This document shows, piece by piece, positions 10,212-17,743 of a stretch of DNA of 33,712 nucleotides (its first letter is position 1; the number at the start of each line of letters is the position of its first letter). Position numbers and translations under genes: made by a program. Below the pieces are notes generated by a model that did no database searches, had not been told where the DNA came from, and was given only the letters and a program-made list of their open reading frames with translations. Origin of the DNA: Chara braunii (Eukaryota; Streptophyta; Charophyceae; Charales; Characeae); assembly GCA_003427395.1 (NCBI GenBank), contig BFEA01000116.1, positions 2,582,573 to 2,616,284 on the forward strand, given 5' to 3'.

Positions 10212-10375
10212 TGGCCTAGCTCAGTCAGTACACCCATGAACTGCTGAAATACAGACCTGAGTCCGGACTCCACTGGAAGCAGATGAGCACAATACTACAA
10301 TTCTGAATTATCTTCGGTCGGTCCGTTCGATGACTATATCTCAAGGTCGTCGCCCCTTCTTTAAAAATAAAAAGA
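10212..10375 (+). mobile_element. tRNA-derived SINE, near-complete
   Basis: The head GGCCTAGCTCAGTCAGTACA has a Pol III A box, and GACCTGAGTCCGGACTCCAC a B box (consensus GAGTTCGAACTCC in other copies). The body ends TTCTGAATTATC, then GGTCGGTCCGTT and CAAGGTCGTCGCCCCTTC, and runs into an A-rich tail. Tandem with the copy at 10405. Confidence 0.78.
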
Positions 10376-10404
10376 CAAAAAGAGAAAAAGGAATCTACAC
10401 TAAC

Positions 10405-10540
10405 TGGCCTAGCTCAGTCAGTACACCCATCAAACTGCTGAAATACACCCCTGCGTTCTAATCCAGATGAAATTCGATGCATGAAATAAAATAAATTTAA
10501 TCCAGATGAAATTCGATGCATGAAATAAAATAAATTTACG
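10405..10540 (+). mobile_element. tRNA-derived SINE, partial, with 39-bp duplicated tail
   Basis: It starts GGCCTAGCTCAGTCAGTACA like its neighbour. Its B box is decayed (GCGTTCTAATCC). AATCCAGATGAAATTCGATG, then CATGAAATAAAATAAATTT, is present twice in tandem (10460, 10499) without difference. Confidence 0.68.
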
Positions 10541-10886
10541 ACTGTACTTGAACAGGATCTGTTCTGTAGGTCGTACGATTTCCTGTATCATGGGGGTCCA
10601 TATTGGGGAGAAATGAGAATAAAATACACATCCAAATTAATCATACATTAAATGATTAAAATAAAATAATATTTTTTTGTAGAAAAGCCTATCAGCGAAG
10701 GGGGGTGACTGCGATATATAACCAAAAAAAAAAAAAATGCTGTAACAGCTGTATGAAAATTTAGCCTAAAAAAAAAAAAGAGAAAAGACTTGTTAAGCAT
10801 GGAGGGATGAGCTGAGACTCTTATCTCAGAGCGCGAATGCTGCCTGGGGACTCGCTCAGGGTGGTCCTACCTTTAATAAAACAAAA

Positions 10887-11165
10887 CAAATCTTTTTTTT
10901 TTCCAAAAAAAAAACAAAATTAATCTGAATTACCTGGGGGCCGATCAGTTAAATGGAGATATTCTAGAGGCTTAAACAAATCTTTTTTTTTTCCAAAAAA
11001 AAAACAAAATTAATCTGAATTACCTGGGGGCCGATCAGTTCAACGATGATGTTCGAGTAGCAGAAGGATGAGATTTTTTTTTCCAAAAAAAAAACAAAAT
11101 TAATCTGAATTACCTGGGGGCCGATCAGTTCAACGATGATGTTCGAGTAGCAGAAGGATGAGATA
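10887..11165. repeat. Three tandem copies of a SINE 3' segment (~90 bp)
   Basis: TTTTTTTTTCCAAAAAAAAA, then ACAAAATTAATCTGAATTAC and CTGGGGGCCGATCAGTT, occurs at about 10890, 10980 and 11074. The second and third also share CAACGATGATGTTCGAGTAG and CAGAAGGATGAGAT. TGAATTACCTGGGGGCCG matches the SINE 3' body. Confidence 0.75.
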
Positions 11166-11396
11166 TATGCGGAATAATATACATAGATAAAAAAAAAACA
11201 AAAAAACCTATGATGTTCTCAAGGCCGGCGATGTTCAAAGAAGAGACGAAACGGAATCTACTTTTTTTTTTTTTTACCAAAAAAAATCTCCCCCTTTTTG
11301 TATTATACAAGCCGGGAAACAGGGCCGGCGTTCCTTACAATAGGAGGACGATCGATGACGACCGATGGGCCCGGGTAAGGCACTCGGGCCGAGCCG

Positions 11397-11505
11397 TACC
11401 GTCTTCACCCGAACAGAACGCCCGGTCATTATAGATGTATTTGGAACAAATTTCAGACCAGATGCAGCGATAATGGCGGGGCGATTTATTCGCGTGAAGA
11501 CGGTA
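11397..11505. mobile_element. Foldback family A, copy 1
   Basis: Terminal inverted repeats TACCGTCTTCACCCGAACAG and TTATTCGCGTGAAGACGGTA bound a 109-bp element with the family core CATTATAGATGTATTTGGAA and CAGATGCAGCGATAATGG. The core is itself a rough inverted repeat. No coding capacity. It lies just left of a family B element. Confidence 0.8.
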
Positions 11506-11523
11506 GCCTTGGTCGTCGACAAG

Positions 11524-11656
11524 GGGCCTCGCTCCAATACTCACCAAACATACAAAATGCAAAATGGGAATGAGTCCTCCGCTAGAACATAGACTGATAC
11601 AGAGCCATAATTTTTTGTCTTCTGTGCATGTCGTTAGTAGTAGTAGAGCAAGGCCC
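11524..11656. mobile_element. Foldback family B, full copy
   Basis: Arms GGGCCTCGCTCCAATACTCA and GTAGTAGTAGAGCAAGGCCC bound 133 bp. The core has CCTCCGCTAGAACATAG and CATAATTTTTTGTCTTCTGT. AAG flanks both ends, a 3-bp target duplication. Confidence 0.8.
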
Positions 11657-11906
11657 AAGGTCACAAGCCCCACCTCAACGAGCGAAAGAAGTAGAAAGCA
11701 GCAGCGAATCATCCTAGGAAACTACCGCATAAAAAAAAAAGAAAAAAAAAGAAGGAAACTACCGCATATGTTCTGATGATGTATTGGAGCCATGAAAGGC
11801 AAACTAGCTTCTTTCATTCAGAAAGACCAGCTTATTATTAAACCACCAGTTCACATGAACCTGGGTAGTATAAATCCAGAGTAGTGCTCTAGAGTACACT
11901 CACACT

Positions 11907-12013
11907 AGGCCCTCAAAACCGCAAACTGATCAAATCAGCGGCCAGATCGAGTCCCCCCCTTTACAAGGACTCGATCTGCTCGCTGATTTGTTCATTCTGC
12001 GATTTTGAGGGCC
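11907..12013. mobile_element. Foldback element, single copy in the window
   Basis: Termini AGGCCCTCAAAACCGCA and TGCGATTTTGAGGGCC are inverted repeats, and inside lies a second pair (CAAATCAGCGGCCAGATCGA with TCGATCTGCTCGCTGATTTG). The ~107-bp element can fold over almost its whole length. TA flanks both ends. Confidence 0.75.
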
Positions 12014-12121
12014 TACCGTCTTCCCCCGAACACAACGCACCCTCATTAGAACTGTATCAGACAGGAAAGATGCCTTGTATACACTAGGAAGAGGTTGCGT
12101 TGTGTTCGGGGGAAGACGGTA
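12014..12121. mobile_element. Foldback family A, copy 2
   Basis: Arms TACCGTCTTCCCCCGAACAC and GTGTTCGGGGGAAGACGGTA are nearly perfect. The core is diverged from other copies. It starts at the very base where the neighbouring foldback element (11907-12013) ends, sharing a TA. Confidence 0.8.
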
Positions 12122-12196
12122 GTGCGAGTATGCACTAACTGGTATAGGCGCCGGCGGTGAGAGCATTTTTTATTCTGGCCTTGGCCGGTAGTGAAG

Positions 12197-12247
12197 GCGG
12201 CCGGCCACTTTGAAAATGCCCAGCCGGCCACTTTGAAAATGCCCAGT
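12197..12247. repeat. Two tandem ~24-bp units
   Basis: GCCGGCCACTTTGAAAATGC, then CCAG, twice in a row. Confidence 0.8.
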
Positions 12248-12349
12248 TGCAGGCTCGCGAGCCTTGGAAGGTAGCTACGTCAACGTTTGGGCTCCTGTGT
12301 GAACGGGTGGTTCAGAAAGGGAAAAGAAACGTAAAACAACCTACGAGCT

Positions 12350-12840
12350 ATCTTCTCTCTCTTCTCTTTCTCTTTCTCTTACAAAGAAAAAAAAAAAAGA
12401 AAAAAAAAAAGAAAAAAAAAAAGCTCTTCTCTTCCTATATCTCTTCCCCTTGTCACATCTCTTCCACTCTTTTGTCCCTCTTAAACCCCTTGATTCCCTC
12501 TCCTTTTCCCCTTGTCACATCTTCTCCCCTTCTCACATCTTTTCTCCCTACTCTTTTCTCCCTCCTCTTTTCTCCCTTTAAACCCCTTGATTCCCTCTTC
12601 TCTTCCAATTTCTGTTCCCCTTCTCATCTCTCTTCCCCTCTTTTCTCGCTCTTTTCTCCCTCTTCACCCCTTGATTCTTCCTCTTCCCATTTCTCTTCCC
12701 CTTCCCGCTTCTCTTCTTCCCATTTCTCTTCCTCTCTTTTCTCTCTCTCCTCTTTCTTTTCTCCCTCTTCTCTCCCCTTCTTCTCCTTGCACTCCGGTCC
12801 CTTCATTCCATCTGTTCTGTTCCCTACTTACTACCATTTC
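12350..12840. repeat. Polypyrimidine minisatellite (~490 bp)
   Basis: Apart from the A-rich interruption at 12380-12422, the plus strand is almost entirely C/T. Motifs ACCCCTTGATTC, CTCTTTTCTCCCT and CTTCTCACATCT recur at roughly 100-base intervals (12485, 12582, 12667). Open frames across it are compositional, with no domain signature. Confidence 0.8.
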
Positions 12841-12959
12841 CAGGTGGGATTGATCATGCGCTATGGGTTAATAATCAATTGCAGATGTCCATCGTTAGAT
12901 ATTAACTGCGAAAGAAAGAAAAGATGTTACCGGCGATAGAGCCGTTCAGCTTCGAGCAT

Positions 12960-13140
12960 TGGTTATTAGCGTAGAATAATAATAAGAAATAATAATAATA
13001 ATAATAAGAATAACGATAATGATGTGATAATATCGATATTAATAATCATTTTAATAATATAATAACAATTTACAATTATTTTTATTACCATAATAAAATA
13101 ATAATACAAATAATGGTGGTAATGTACCAACATCAATAAT
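12960..13140. repeat. AT-rich (AAT)n-like stretch
   Basis: Imperfect AATAAT repeats with TAATAAT on both strands and no other structure. Confidence 0.75.
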
Positions 13141-13359
13141 CATGATGTTTGTACGAACCTCGTCCGAGTCTCGGTGTTACGTGCCCCCTCCTTCTGGCCT
13201 GCGATATCTTTTTTTTTTTTTTTTTTTGGGTCCGATGGCCTGGGCTATCCCCGAGACTTCGCGCTTTTTTTTTTTTTTTTTGTGTCTGTTTTCTTAAGGT
13301 GGGGGGGTGTATCCATCGCAATTTGAACTCCTTATCTCTAAAAAGAAAATAAAAAAAAT

Positions 13360-13391
13360 TCATATACAGATCTGCATGGATCTGTATATGA
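13360..13391. repeat. Short near-perfect hairpin
   Basis: TCATATACAGATC and GATCTGTATATGA flank a 6-base loop. Confidence 0.75.
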
Positions 13392-13442
13392 GCAGTTGCA
13401 GGTGCGTAGAGCATTTAGCTGCCAGGGCCGGTACAGGCTGCC

Positions 13443-13479
<37 letters not shown>

Positions 13480-13500
13480 AACGGGAAAGTTCTGGCTGGG

Positions 13501-13625
13501 CGCTTGTCTTGTTGCACCAGTCACCAAATTTCCAAATTGGGAATGAATGTCTCGCTACAACATGGATATAGATACACGGCCGTAATTTTTTATTTTTGTG
13601 GGTGTGGTAAGTTGTGGAGCGACGG
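13501..13625. mobile_element. Foldback family B, degraded copy
   Basis: CCAGTCACCAAATTTCCAAA, GCTACAACATGGATATAGAT, CGTAATTTTTTATTTTTGTG and TAAGTTGTGGAGCGACGG keep the family B order (arm, core with ACATGGA, right arm) at reduced identity. It lies just upstream of the plastid 16S fragment. Confidence 0.5.
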
Positions 13626-13734
13626 CTCAACCACGTTGGCCGGAAGTTTTACGATACTTCCAGGAAGGTTCTACCTGTTTTCCTCTTTCCTTTTTTGCAA
13701 ATGCTGCTTAGAATAAGGACTATCCTGGGCCACA

Positions 13735-13905
13735 CACGTGCTACAATGGCCGGGACAAAGAGTTGCAGCCCTGCGAAGGCCAGCTAACCTCGAAAATGCG
13801 GTCTCAGTTCGGATTGCACGCTGCAACTTGCGTGTATCAAGGCGGAATCGCTAGTAATTGCAGGTCAGCCATACGGCGGTGAATCCGCTCCCGGGCCTTG
13901 TACAG
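13735..13905 (+). pseudogene. Nuclear-transferred plastid 16S rRNA fragment (3' region)
   Basis: The run contains bacterial/plastid 16S landmarks in order: ACACACGTGCTACAATGG, CCGGGACAAAG, CAGTTCGGATTGCA, GCTGCAACT, CGGAATCGCTAGTAAT, GGTCAGCCATACGGCGGTGA, CCCGGGCCTTGTACA. The GGTCAGCCATACGGCGG wording is the plastid form. It corresponds to roughly E. coli positions 1215-1400. Differences from the plastid form I recall are mostly transitions (for example GAGTTGCAGCCCTGCGAAGG), as expected of old methylated organellar insertions. It stops at TACA before the CACCGCCC decoding-site sequence, so it cannot be functional. Confidence 0.88.
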
Positions 13906-14035
13906 AAAAAAATGGTGCTTGTATAGCCTTAGGAGTAGCGGTAGGTAGGTAGTGAAAGAAAGATATGTTCTATTCGGGTGCAGAACGCCAGTAAAAAAAT
14001 ATGTGAGGTGAGAGAAAAATATATGGCTGTCCCCC
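13906..14035. other. Flank of the plastid insertion, unique
   Basis: No continued similarity to 16S or the downstream plastid operon after TACA. AG-rich sequence follows. Confidence 0.4.
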
Positions 14036-14825
14036 GGGACCTTGTCCCATAGTGCAGCGTTGAGCCAGGTCCTCGTTGGGTTTTCAACCCCGAGTGAGTG
14101 ACAACCCCGAGTGGCGCTGTGCGACGCCGCCGGAGATGTGATCTGTTCTGAAAATCGCGTGGTTGATTTTAGTTGTCTCGCTATGCCCTCCGAAATTGCC
14201 TATTTTCTTTCATCGAAACCGCGGAAAAAATCGCATCTCTCTATTACAACGCCCCCTACCCTTGCCCATTCACGGTGAACTAGCTGTCTCCTTTTTCTGT
14301 CTCAGCTAGCTCAATGCTCTCCTATATTGCCTCAATTGGTTGTTTGTTTTTTGTTTTGTTTGTGTGTGTGTGTGTGTTGTCATTATCGGCAGTGCCAGAC
14401 CGTTTCAGTAATCCGCTATTCACGGTATTACAGCCCGTTTCACACACTTACCGGTGCTGCATCAGGTCGTCGGCTGTATGGTCGCTGTGATACTGTCCAC
14501 ATTCATGTGGACGGGCGGCCTTGGTGATTTCGAAGAACCCCACAGCGGCCTATGCATGGTCGAATCCATATGCCAGAAACGACGAACTTTCCTCCTTCGA
14601 CGCTGGAGGTCATGAATGCCCTCGTACATTAGCAGGATTTTGCAGCAAATTTTATCTCTTTTTTGCTGCTCTACATAAAAAAAATAGAGCCTAAATTGGA
14701 GGACATATATCCGCGGTATTCAAGAATTACAATATGCCATTCTTTCGAATTAAAAAAGGCATCTAATGCTGTCACGCCGTTGAGTTGGCTGGCTCAACTC
14801 AACAGTGCAGGTGGGACAAGGTCCC
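14036..14825. mobile_element. Possible ~790-bp element bounded by inverted termini
   Basis: GGGACCTTGTCCCATAGTGC, AGCGTTGAGCCAG at the left matches, in inverted orientation, CTCAACTCAACAGTGCAGGT, GGGACAAGGTCCC at the right. The termini resemble those of the 164-bp hairpin at 7761. The interior shows no long reading frame, a short GT microsatellite (14360-14376) and nothing recognised. It may be two separate elements. Confidence 0.45.
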
Positions 14826-15012
14826 CCATGAGGAGAAGCAGCTTTTTCAAGAAGAAAATAAAATACAATACTGGTGCCATAGTCCAGATTGATTAAATAA
14901 TTAAACAGGATTCAAAAAAAAAAATGATAAATTACAGCATACTATGGGCCTCAAGAGGAAGAGGAAGCATCAGCATCACATAGCAACCAACAGAAACACA
15001 TAGCGACCAACT

Positions 15013-15172
15013 GGCCTATCTGAGCTGGTGCACCCCTGAACTGTTGAAACACAGACCCGAGTTCGAACTCCACTGGAAGCAGATGAGTGAAATACATTTT
15101 AAATGCCCCCAATTCTGACTTACCTAGGGCCGCTCAGGTCCATGGTTATATCTGAAGGCCGTCACCCTGGGA
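15013..15172 (+). mobile_element. tRNA-derived SINE, near-complete
   Basis: GGCCTATCTGAGCTGGTGCA (A box region), CCTGAACTGTTGAAACACAG, CGAGTTCGAACTCCACTGG (B box intact), TTCTGACTTACCTAGGGCCG, GAAGGCCGTCACCCTGGG and an A/G-rich tail. Confidence 0.8.
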
Positions 15173-15217
15173 AAAAAAGAAAGAAAAAGAAAAGAAAGAA
15201 AGGAATCACACGAAAAG

Positions 15218-15252
15218 AAGAAGAAGAAGAAGAAGAAGAAGAAGAAGAAGAA
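15218..15252. repeat. (AAG)n microsatellite
   Basis: About eleven AAG units in the purine-rich tail of the SINE at 15013; simple repeats often grow from SINE tails. Confidence 0.85.
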
Positions 15253-15381
15253 AGGAATCACAGAGCTGGCTCTCCAGATCTGTCAAGCAATTGGATAGAG
15301 AAAGGGAAGTGGAGTTTGTTTTTTTTGTTTTTTTTGTGACGTGGAATTTGAAAGGAGACGGGCCTGTATGGAATACCTTAT

Positions 15382-15492
15382 GGCTCCACTACTCACCACA
15401 TGCACAAGCAGACAAGAATTATGGCGGTGTATCTTTCCATGTTCTAGCAGAAGATTCATTCTCATTTTGTACAATTGGTGAGTCGCGGAGGG
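15382..15492. mobile_element. Foldback family B, inverted copy
   Basis: GGCTCCACTACTCACCACAT at the left, and the core in reverse orientation (ATCTTTCCATGTTCTAGCAG, then AAGATTCATTCTCATTTTG), ending TTGGTGAGTCGCGGAGGG. The termini are worn. Confidence 0.7.
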
Positions 15493-15508
15493 AGGTCCTA
15501 TATGTATT

Positions 15509-15509
15509 C

Positions 15510-15541
<32 letters not shown>

Positions 15542-15550
15542 TGTATGTAT
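15509..15550. repeat. (ATGT)n microsatellite
   Basis: About ten ATGT units. Confidence 0.9.
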
Positions 15551-15598
15551 TACATACGTGTACTAACGGCGTCGCCACACCACTGAAGAAACGAGAGA

Positions 15599-15757
15599 AA
15601 TGTGAGTGCATCTTCCCAAACAAAGTGGAAAATGCGAGTGCATCTTCCCAAACGAAGTGGAAAGATCCATCCCAATAAGGTGTAAAGTTCATCTGTTACT
15701 AAGAATAGTAGCGGAAGTATCTTGCCACATTCTGCGTGAAGATGCACTCACATGTTT
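15599..15757. repeat. Foldback with an internal 33-bp tandem duplication
   Basis: GAGTGCATCTTCCCAAAC.AA, then GTGGAAA, occurs twice in tandem (15602-15634 and 15635-15666). The inverted form GAAGATGCACTCACATGTTT follows at about 15738-15757, so arms ATGTGAGTGCATCTTC/GAAGATGCACTCACAT can pair. Confidence 0.55.
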
Positions 15758-15772
15758 TCCGTTTCCTGAGTT

Positions 15773-15895
15773 GGGGCCTCGTTAGACACTCCTTTCGAGT
15801 TCCTTGCGCCACAAGGAATTTTCCTTGTGGCTCGTAAGGGAATTTGGGCTCTTCGTTCCACCTGTCCTTGGGGACGTCGCCCGAGGACATTTCCT
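15773..15895. repeat. Palindrome-rich family C, copy 2 (inverted)
   Basis: Read on the minus strand it shows CCCAAGGACAGGTGGAACGA, a CCACAAGGAA/TTCCTTGTGG hairpin (15809-15830) and the shared end GAGTGTCTAACGAGGCCC. Same architecture as the other two copies. Confidence 0.65.
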
Positions 15896-16039
15896 AAGAC
15901 CGATGTCAGAAAAAGAAAAGAAAAGAAAAGAAAAAAACAGTTGTGCTTCAGGCCTTCAGCCAATAGGGTGCCGCCACGATCCAGATTCTCAGCTGTAACG
16001 TCTATCTACCCGTGTGCCCTCTCCTCTCCGTGAAACGCG

Positions 16040-16230
16040 GATTCCTTGTGCCCAAGGGACCTCGNGAGGTCCCTTGGGCACAAGGAAGAAATGGCTGGGG
16101 CCACAAGGATGCCACAAGGAATTTTCCTTGTGGCGTTTTCACATTTCTTTTTCAATTTCGTCCCCAAGGACAGGTGGAACGAGCGCGTCCTTGTGGATTT
16201 CACGTCCCCAAGGAGTGTCTAACGACGCCC
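16040..16230. repeat. Palindrome-rich family C, copy 3, with an N-centred palindrome
   Basis: It holds a 22-bp-arm palindrome centred on N at 16065, a second hairpin CCACAAGGAA/TTCCTTGTGG (16112-16133), CCCCAAGGACAGGTGGAACG and the shared end GGAGTGTCTAACGACGCCC. It lies about 145 bp from copy 2 in opposite orientation, so the pair is itself a large inverted repeat. Confidence 0.65.
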
Positions 16231-16660
16231 TTGGTGTCATATCTGCCATTGGTAGCTGACAGTACAGTGCAAAAATTTTTGAAAGCAAAAAAAAAATCGC
16301 TGTTTTATTGCAAAAAATATTGAAAGAAAAAGAAACAACTCTGCCTCATTGTTTTTTTTTTCCCTTTTCCCTTCTTTTCGCTATAATGCTGGCTATGGAA
16401 GCCTTTACTGTCTTTTTTTTTTTTGTTTTTCGTTTTAAACCACTAGTACATGGCCCCAGCCTTGCAGTCCGAAAGTTGCCGCCACAAGAAAAGGAGGCCG
16501 AAGCGTCGAACACTGGGCTCGTCGTTGATAAATTGGATCGGCGGTCGCGTTTTTCATTTCGTGCTTTCAGATTTTGAGGTGTCAGGCCCGCGCCCCAGGT
16601 GCCCATGTAGAGAGCTCCAGTAATTGTATATTCAGGGTATCAATAAGGCGATCCTTGGTG
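16231..16660. other. Mostly unique; echo of 22070-22120
   Basis: GTCGTTGATAAATTGGATCG, GCGGTCGCGTTTTTCATTTC (16519) resembles CTGCCATTGATAAATCTAAT, CGGTGGCCGTCGTTTCATTT (22083). Both have partly palindromic ends, suggesting a worn repeat. Confidence 0.4.
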
Positions 16661-16664
16661 CGAG

Positions 16665-16677
16665 GGCCAAGTCCCAC
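16665..16677. mobile_element. Fragment of the 7761-type hairpin, interrupted by family A copy 3
   Basis: GGGCCAAGTCCCAC is identical to the start of the 7761 element. After the family A insertion the sequence resumes TAGCGTGTTGC, close to TAGCAGCGTTG in the intact element. Confidence 0.5.
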
Positions 16678-16821
16678 TACCGTCTTCAGCTGAATAGAAC
16701 GCCCGGTTATTATAGCTGTATTTGATGCAGGTTTGAGTCTACATACGGCCATAATTACCGGGCATTCTAAAAAAAAAAAGAAAACAAAATTGCCGGGCGT
16801 TCTATTCGGGTGAAGACGGTA
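16678..16821. mobile_element. Foldback family A, copy 3, with duplicated right arm
   Basis: The left arm is TACCGTCTTCAGCTGAATAG and the right arm CTATTCGGGTGAAGACGGTA. The right-arm segment (ATTACCGGGCATTCT, then TTGCCGGGCGTTCT) occurs twice around an A-rich spacer, so the copy is 144 bp and not ~109. It sits inside a fragment starting GGGCCAAGTCCCAC, a relative of the hairpin at 7761. Confidence 0.8.
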
Positions 16822-16872
16822 GCGTGTTGCTAGGAAGGTGGTTTTTGAATCATTTGATTACTGGGCATTGAT

Positions 16873-16953
16873 GGCCCTCGCCACACCACTCTCCAAATCT
16901 TGCAAAGATCCATTCTCATTTGCCACAGTTGGTGAGTGGTGCGCGGCCAGGCC
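16873..16953. mobile_element. Foldback family B, short derivative
   Basis: GGCCCTCGCCACACCACTCT and AGTTGGTGAGTGGTGCGCGG form arms around only about 35 internal bases (TCCATTCTCATTTG survives), so this is an internally deleted copy. Confidence 0.6.
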
Positions 16954-17184
16954 GGAAGTCACGCGTGGTAGAGGTTTTCGAGGGAAGATTAGCTTCGTTC
17001 TTCTTGTAGCGGAGTTGTGCTGTTGTGACGGATGAACTACCGGAGCTCTGCCTGTGGTGATGCTGGAGAGTCCTTGGCTCTCGGAATAATTATCTTGTAT
17101 AAAAGCCTTGGGCAATGGACCCTGTGTAACTAAAGTCTAAAGGCCTTTTTTTTTTGTTGTTGTTGTAACGCACTGTTGTGCAAG

Positions 17185-17211
17185 CATGTGGTGAGCAGAG
17201 CAGCGAGGCCC
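17185..17211. mobile_element. Foldback family B, right-end fragment
   Basis: GCATGTGGTGAGCAGAGCAG, then CGAGGCC, matches the right terminus of the full copies. The left part is missing, and family A copy 4 begins nine bases further on. Confidence 0.55.
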
Positions 17212-17219
17212 TCAGCCAC

Positions 17220-17343
17220 TACCGTCTTCCCTGATTAGAACTGGATGGTCATTAACGCCGCATCTAGACTGAAAGTTGCCCCAAATACAGGTATAATGCC
17301 TGTCCGTCTTATTGGGGGGGTCCTATTTCGGGGAAGAAGAGTA
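17220..17343. mobile_element. Foldback family A, copy 4 (diverged)
   Basis: Left end TACCGTCTTCCCTGATTAGA and right end CTATTTCGGGGAAGAAGAGT, with the family core GCATCTAGACTGAAAGTTGC and CCCAAATACAGGTATAATG. It abuts the right end of a family B fragment (GTGAGCAGAGCAGCGAGGCC). Confidence 0.7.
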
Positions 17344-17400
17344 GCTGTGAATCCTGTTGGCATTATGGATGTTACTTTCTGGGAAAGTACTATGGTAGCC

Positions 17401-17470
17401 GTATTAGGAAAGTAAAATCATTGGGAGAAAACCAGTCCTTTGAATAGTCGGGTACGGCGTTAGGTGCAAG
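17401..17470. repeat. First copy of a local duplication; empty site for family A
   Basis: GGAAAGTAAAATCATTGGGA, then GAAAACCAGTCCTTTGAATA, is repeated at 17531-17562 plus 17672-17706, where family A copy 5 interrupts it between GAAGAC and GCCCTTTG. The uninterrupted base pair at 17433-17434 is CA in place of TA. Confidence 0.8.
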
Positions 17471-17489
17471 CAAAGAGAAAGTACTTGCC

Positions 17490-17554
17490 GTTCTAGGGAA
17501 GTAAAATTCAGCGAAGAGAAAGAACTCGCCGTTCTAGGGAAGTAAAATTCATGG
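17490..17554. repeat. Short tandem duplication (~41 bp)
   Basis: GCCGTTCTAGGGAAGTAAAA, then TTCA, occurs twice, starting near 17487 and 17528, with AGAGAAAG before each. It belongs to the same locally duplicated stretch as the empty site. Confidence 0.6.
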
Positions 17555-17562
17555 GAGAAGAC

Positions 17563-17671
17563 TACAGTCTTCCCCCAAATACAACGCACGGTCATTATAG
17601 CTGAATTTAGACTGAAAGATAGACCAAATTCGGCGATAATGACCGTGCATTGTATTCGGGGGAAGACTGTA
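17563..17671. mobile_element. Foldback family A, copy 5 (best arms, with related empty site)
   Basis: About 37-bp arms, TACAGTCTTCCCCCAAATAC against GTATTCGGGGGAAGACTGTA, continue as GCACGGTCATTAT against ATAATGACCGTGC. It splits the second copy of a local duplication whose first copy (17401-17470) lacks the element, so the insertion point is visible. Confidence 0.88.
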
Positions 17672-17743
17672 GCCCTTTGAATAGTGGGGTACGAGGTTAG
17701 GTACAAGTGTCCCAGGGTGTTGCGTTTTGTCTACCTGTACGCT

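Noticed and set aside
10919-11140. U1 snRNA 5' end resemblance (TTACCTGG in the SINE body)
   Set aside because: Eight-base match only, shared by all SINE copies; no further U1 sequence.
12247-12939. 230-residue Ser/Phe/Leu/Pro-rich plus frame
   Set aside because: Produced by the polypyrimidine tract and A-runs; no conserved motif or plausible start context.
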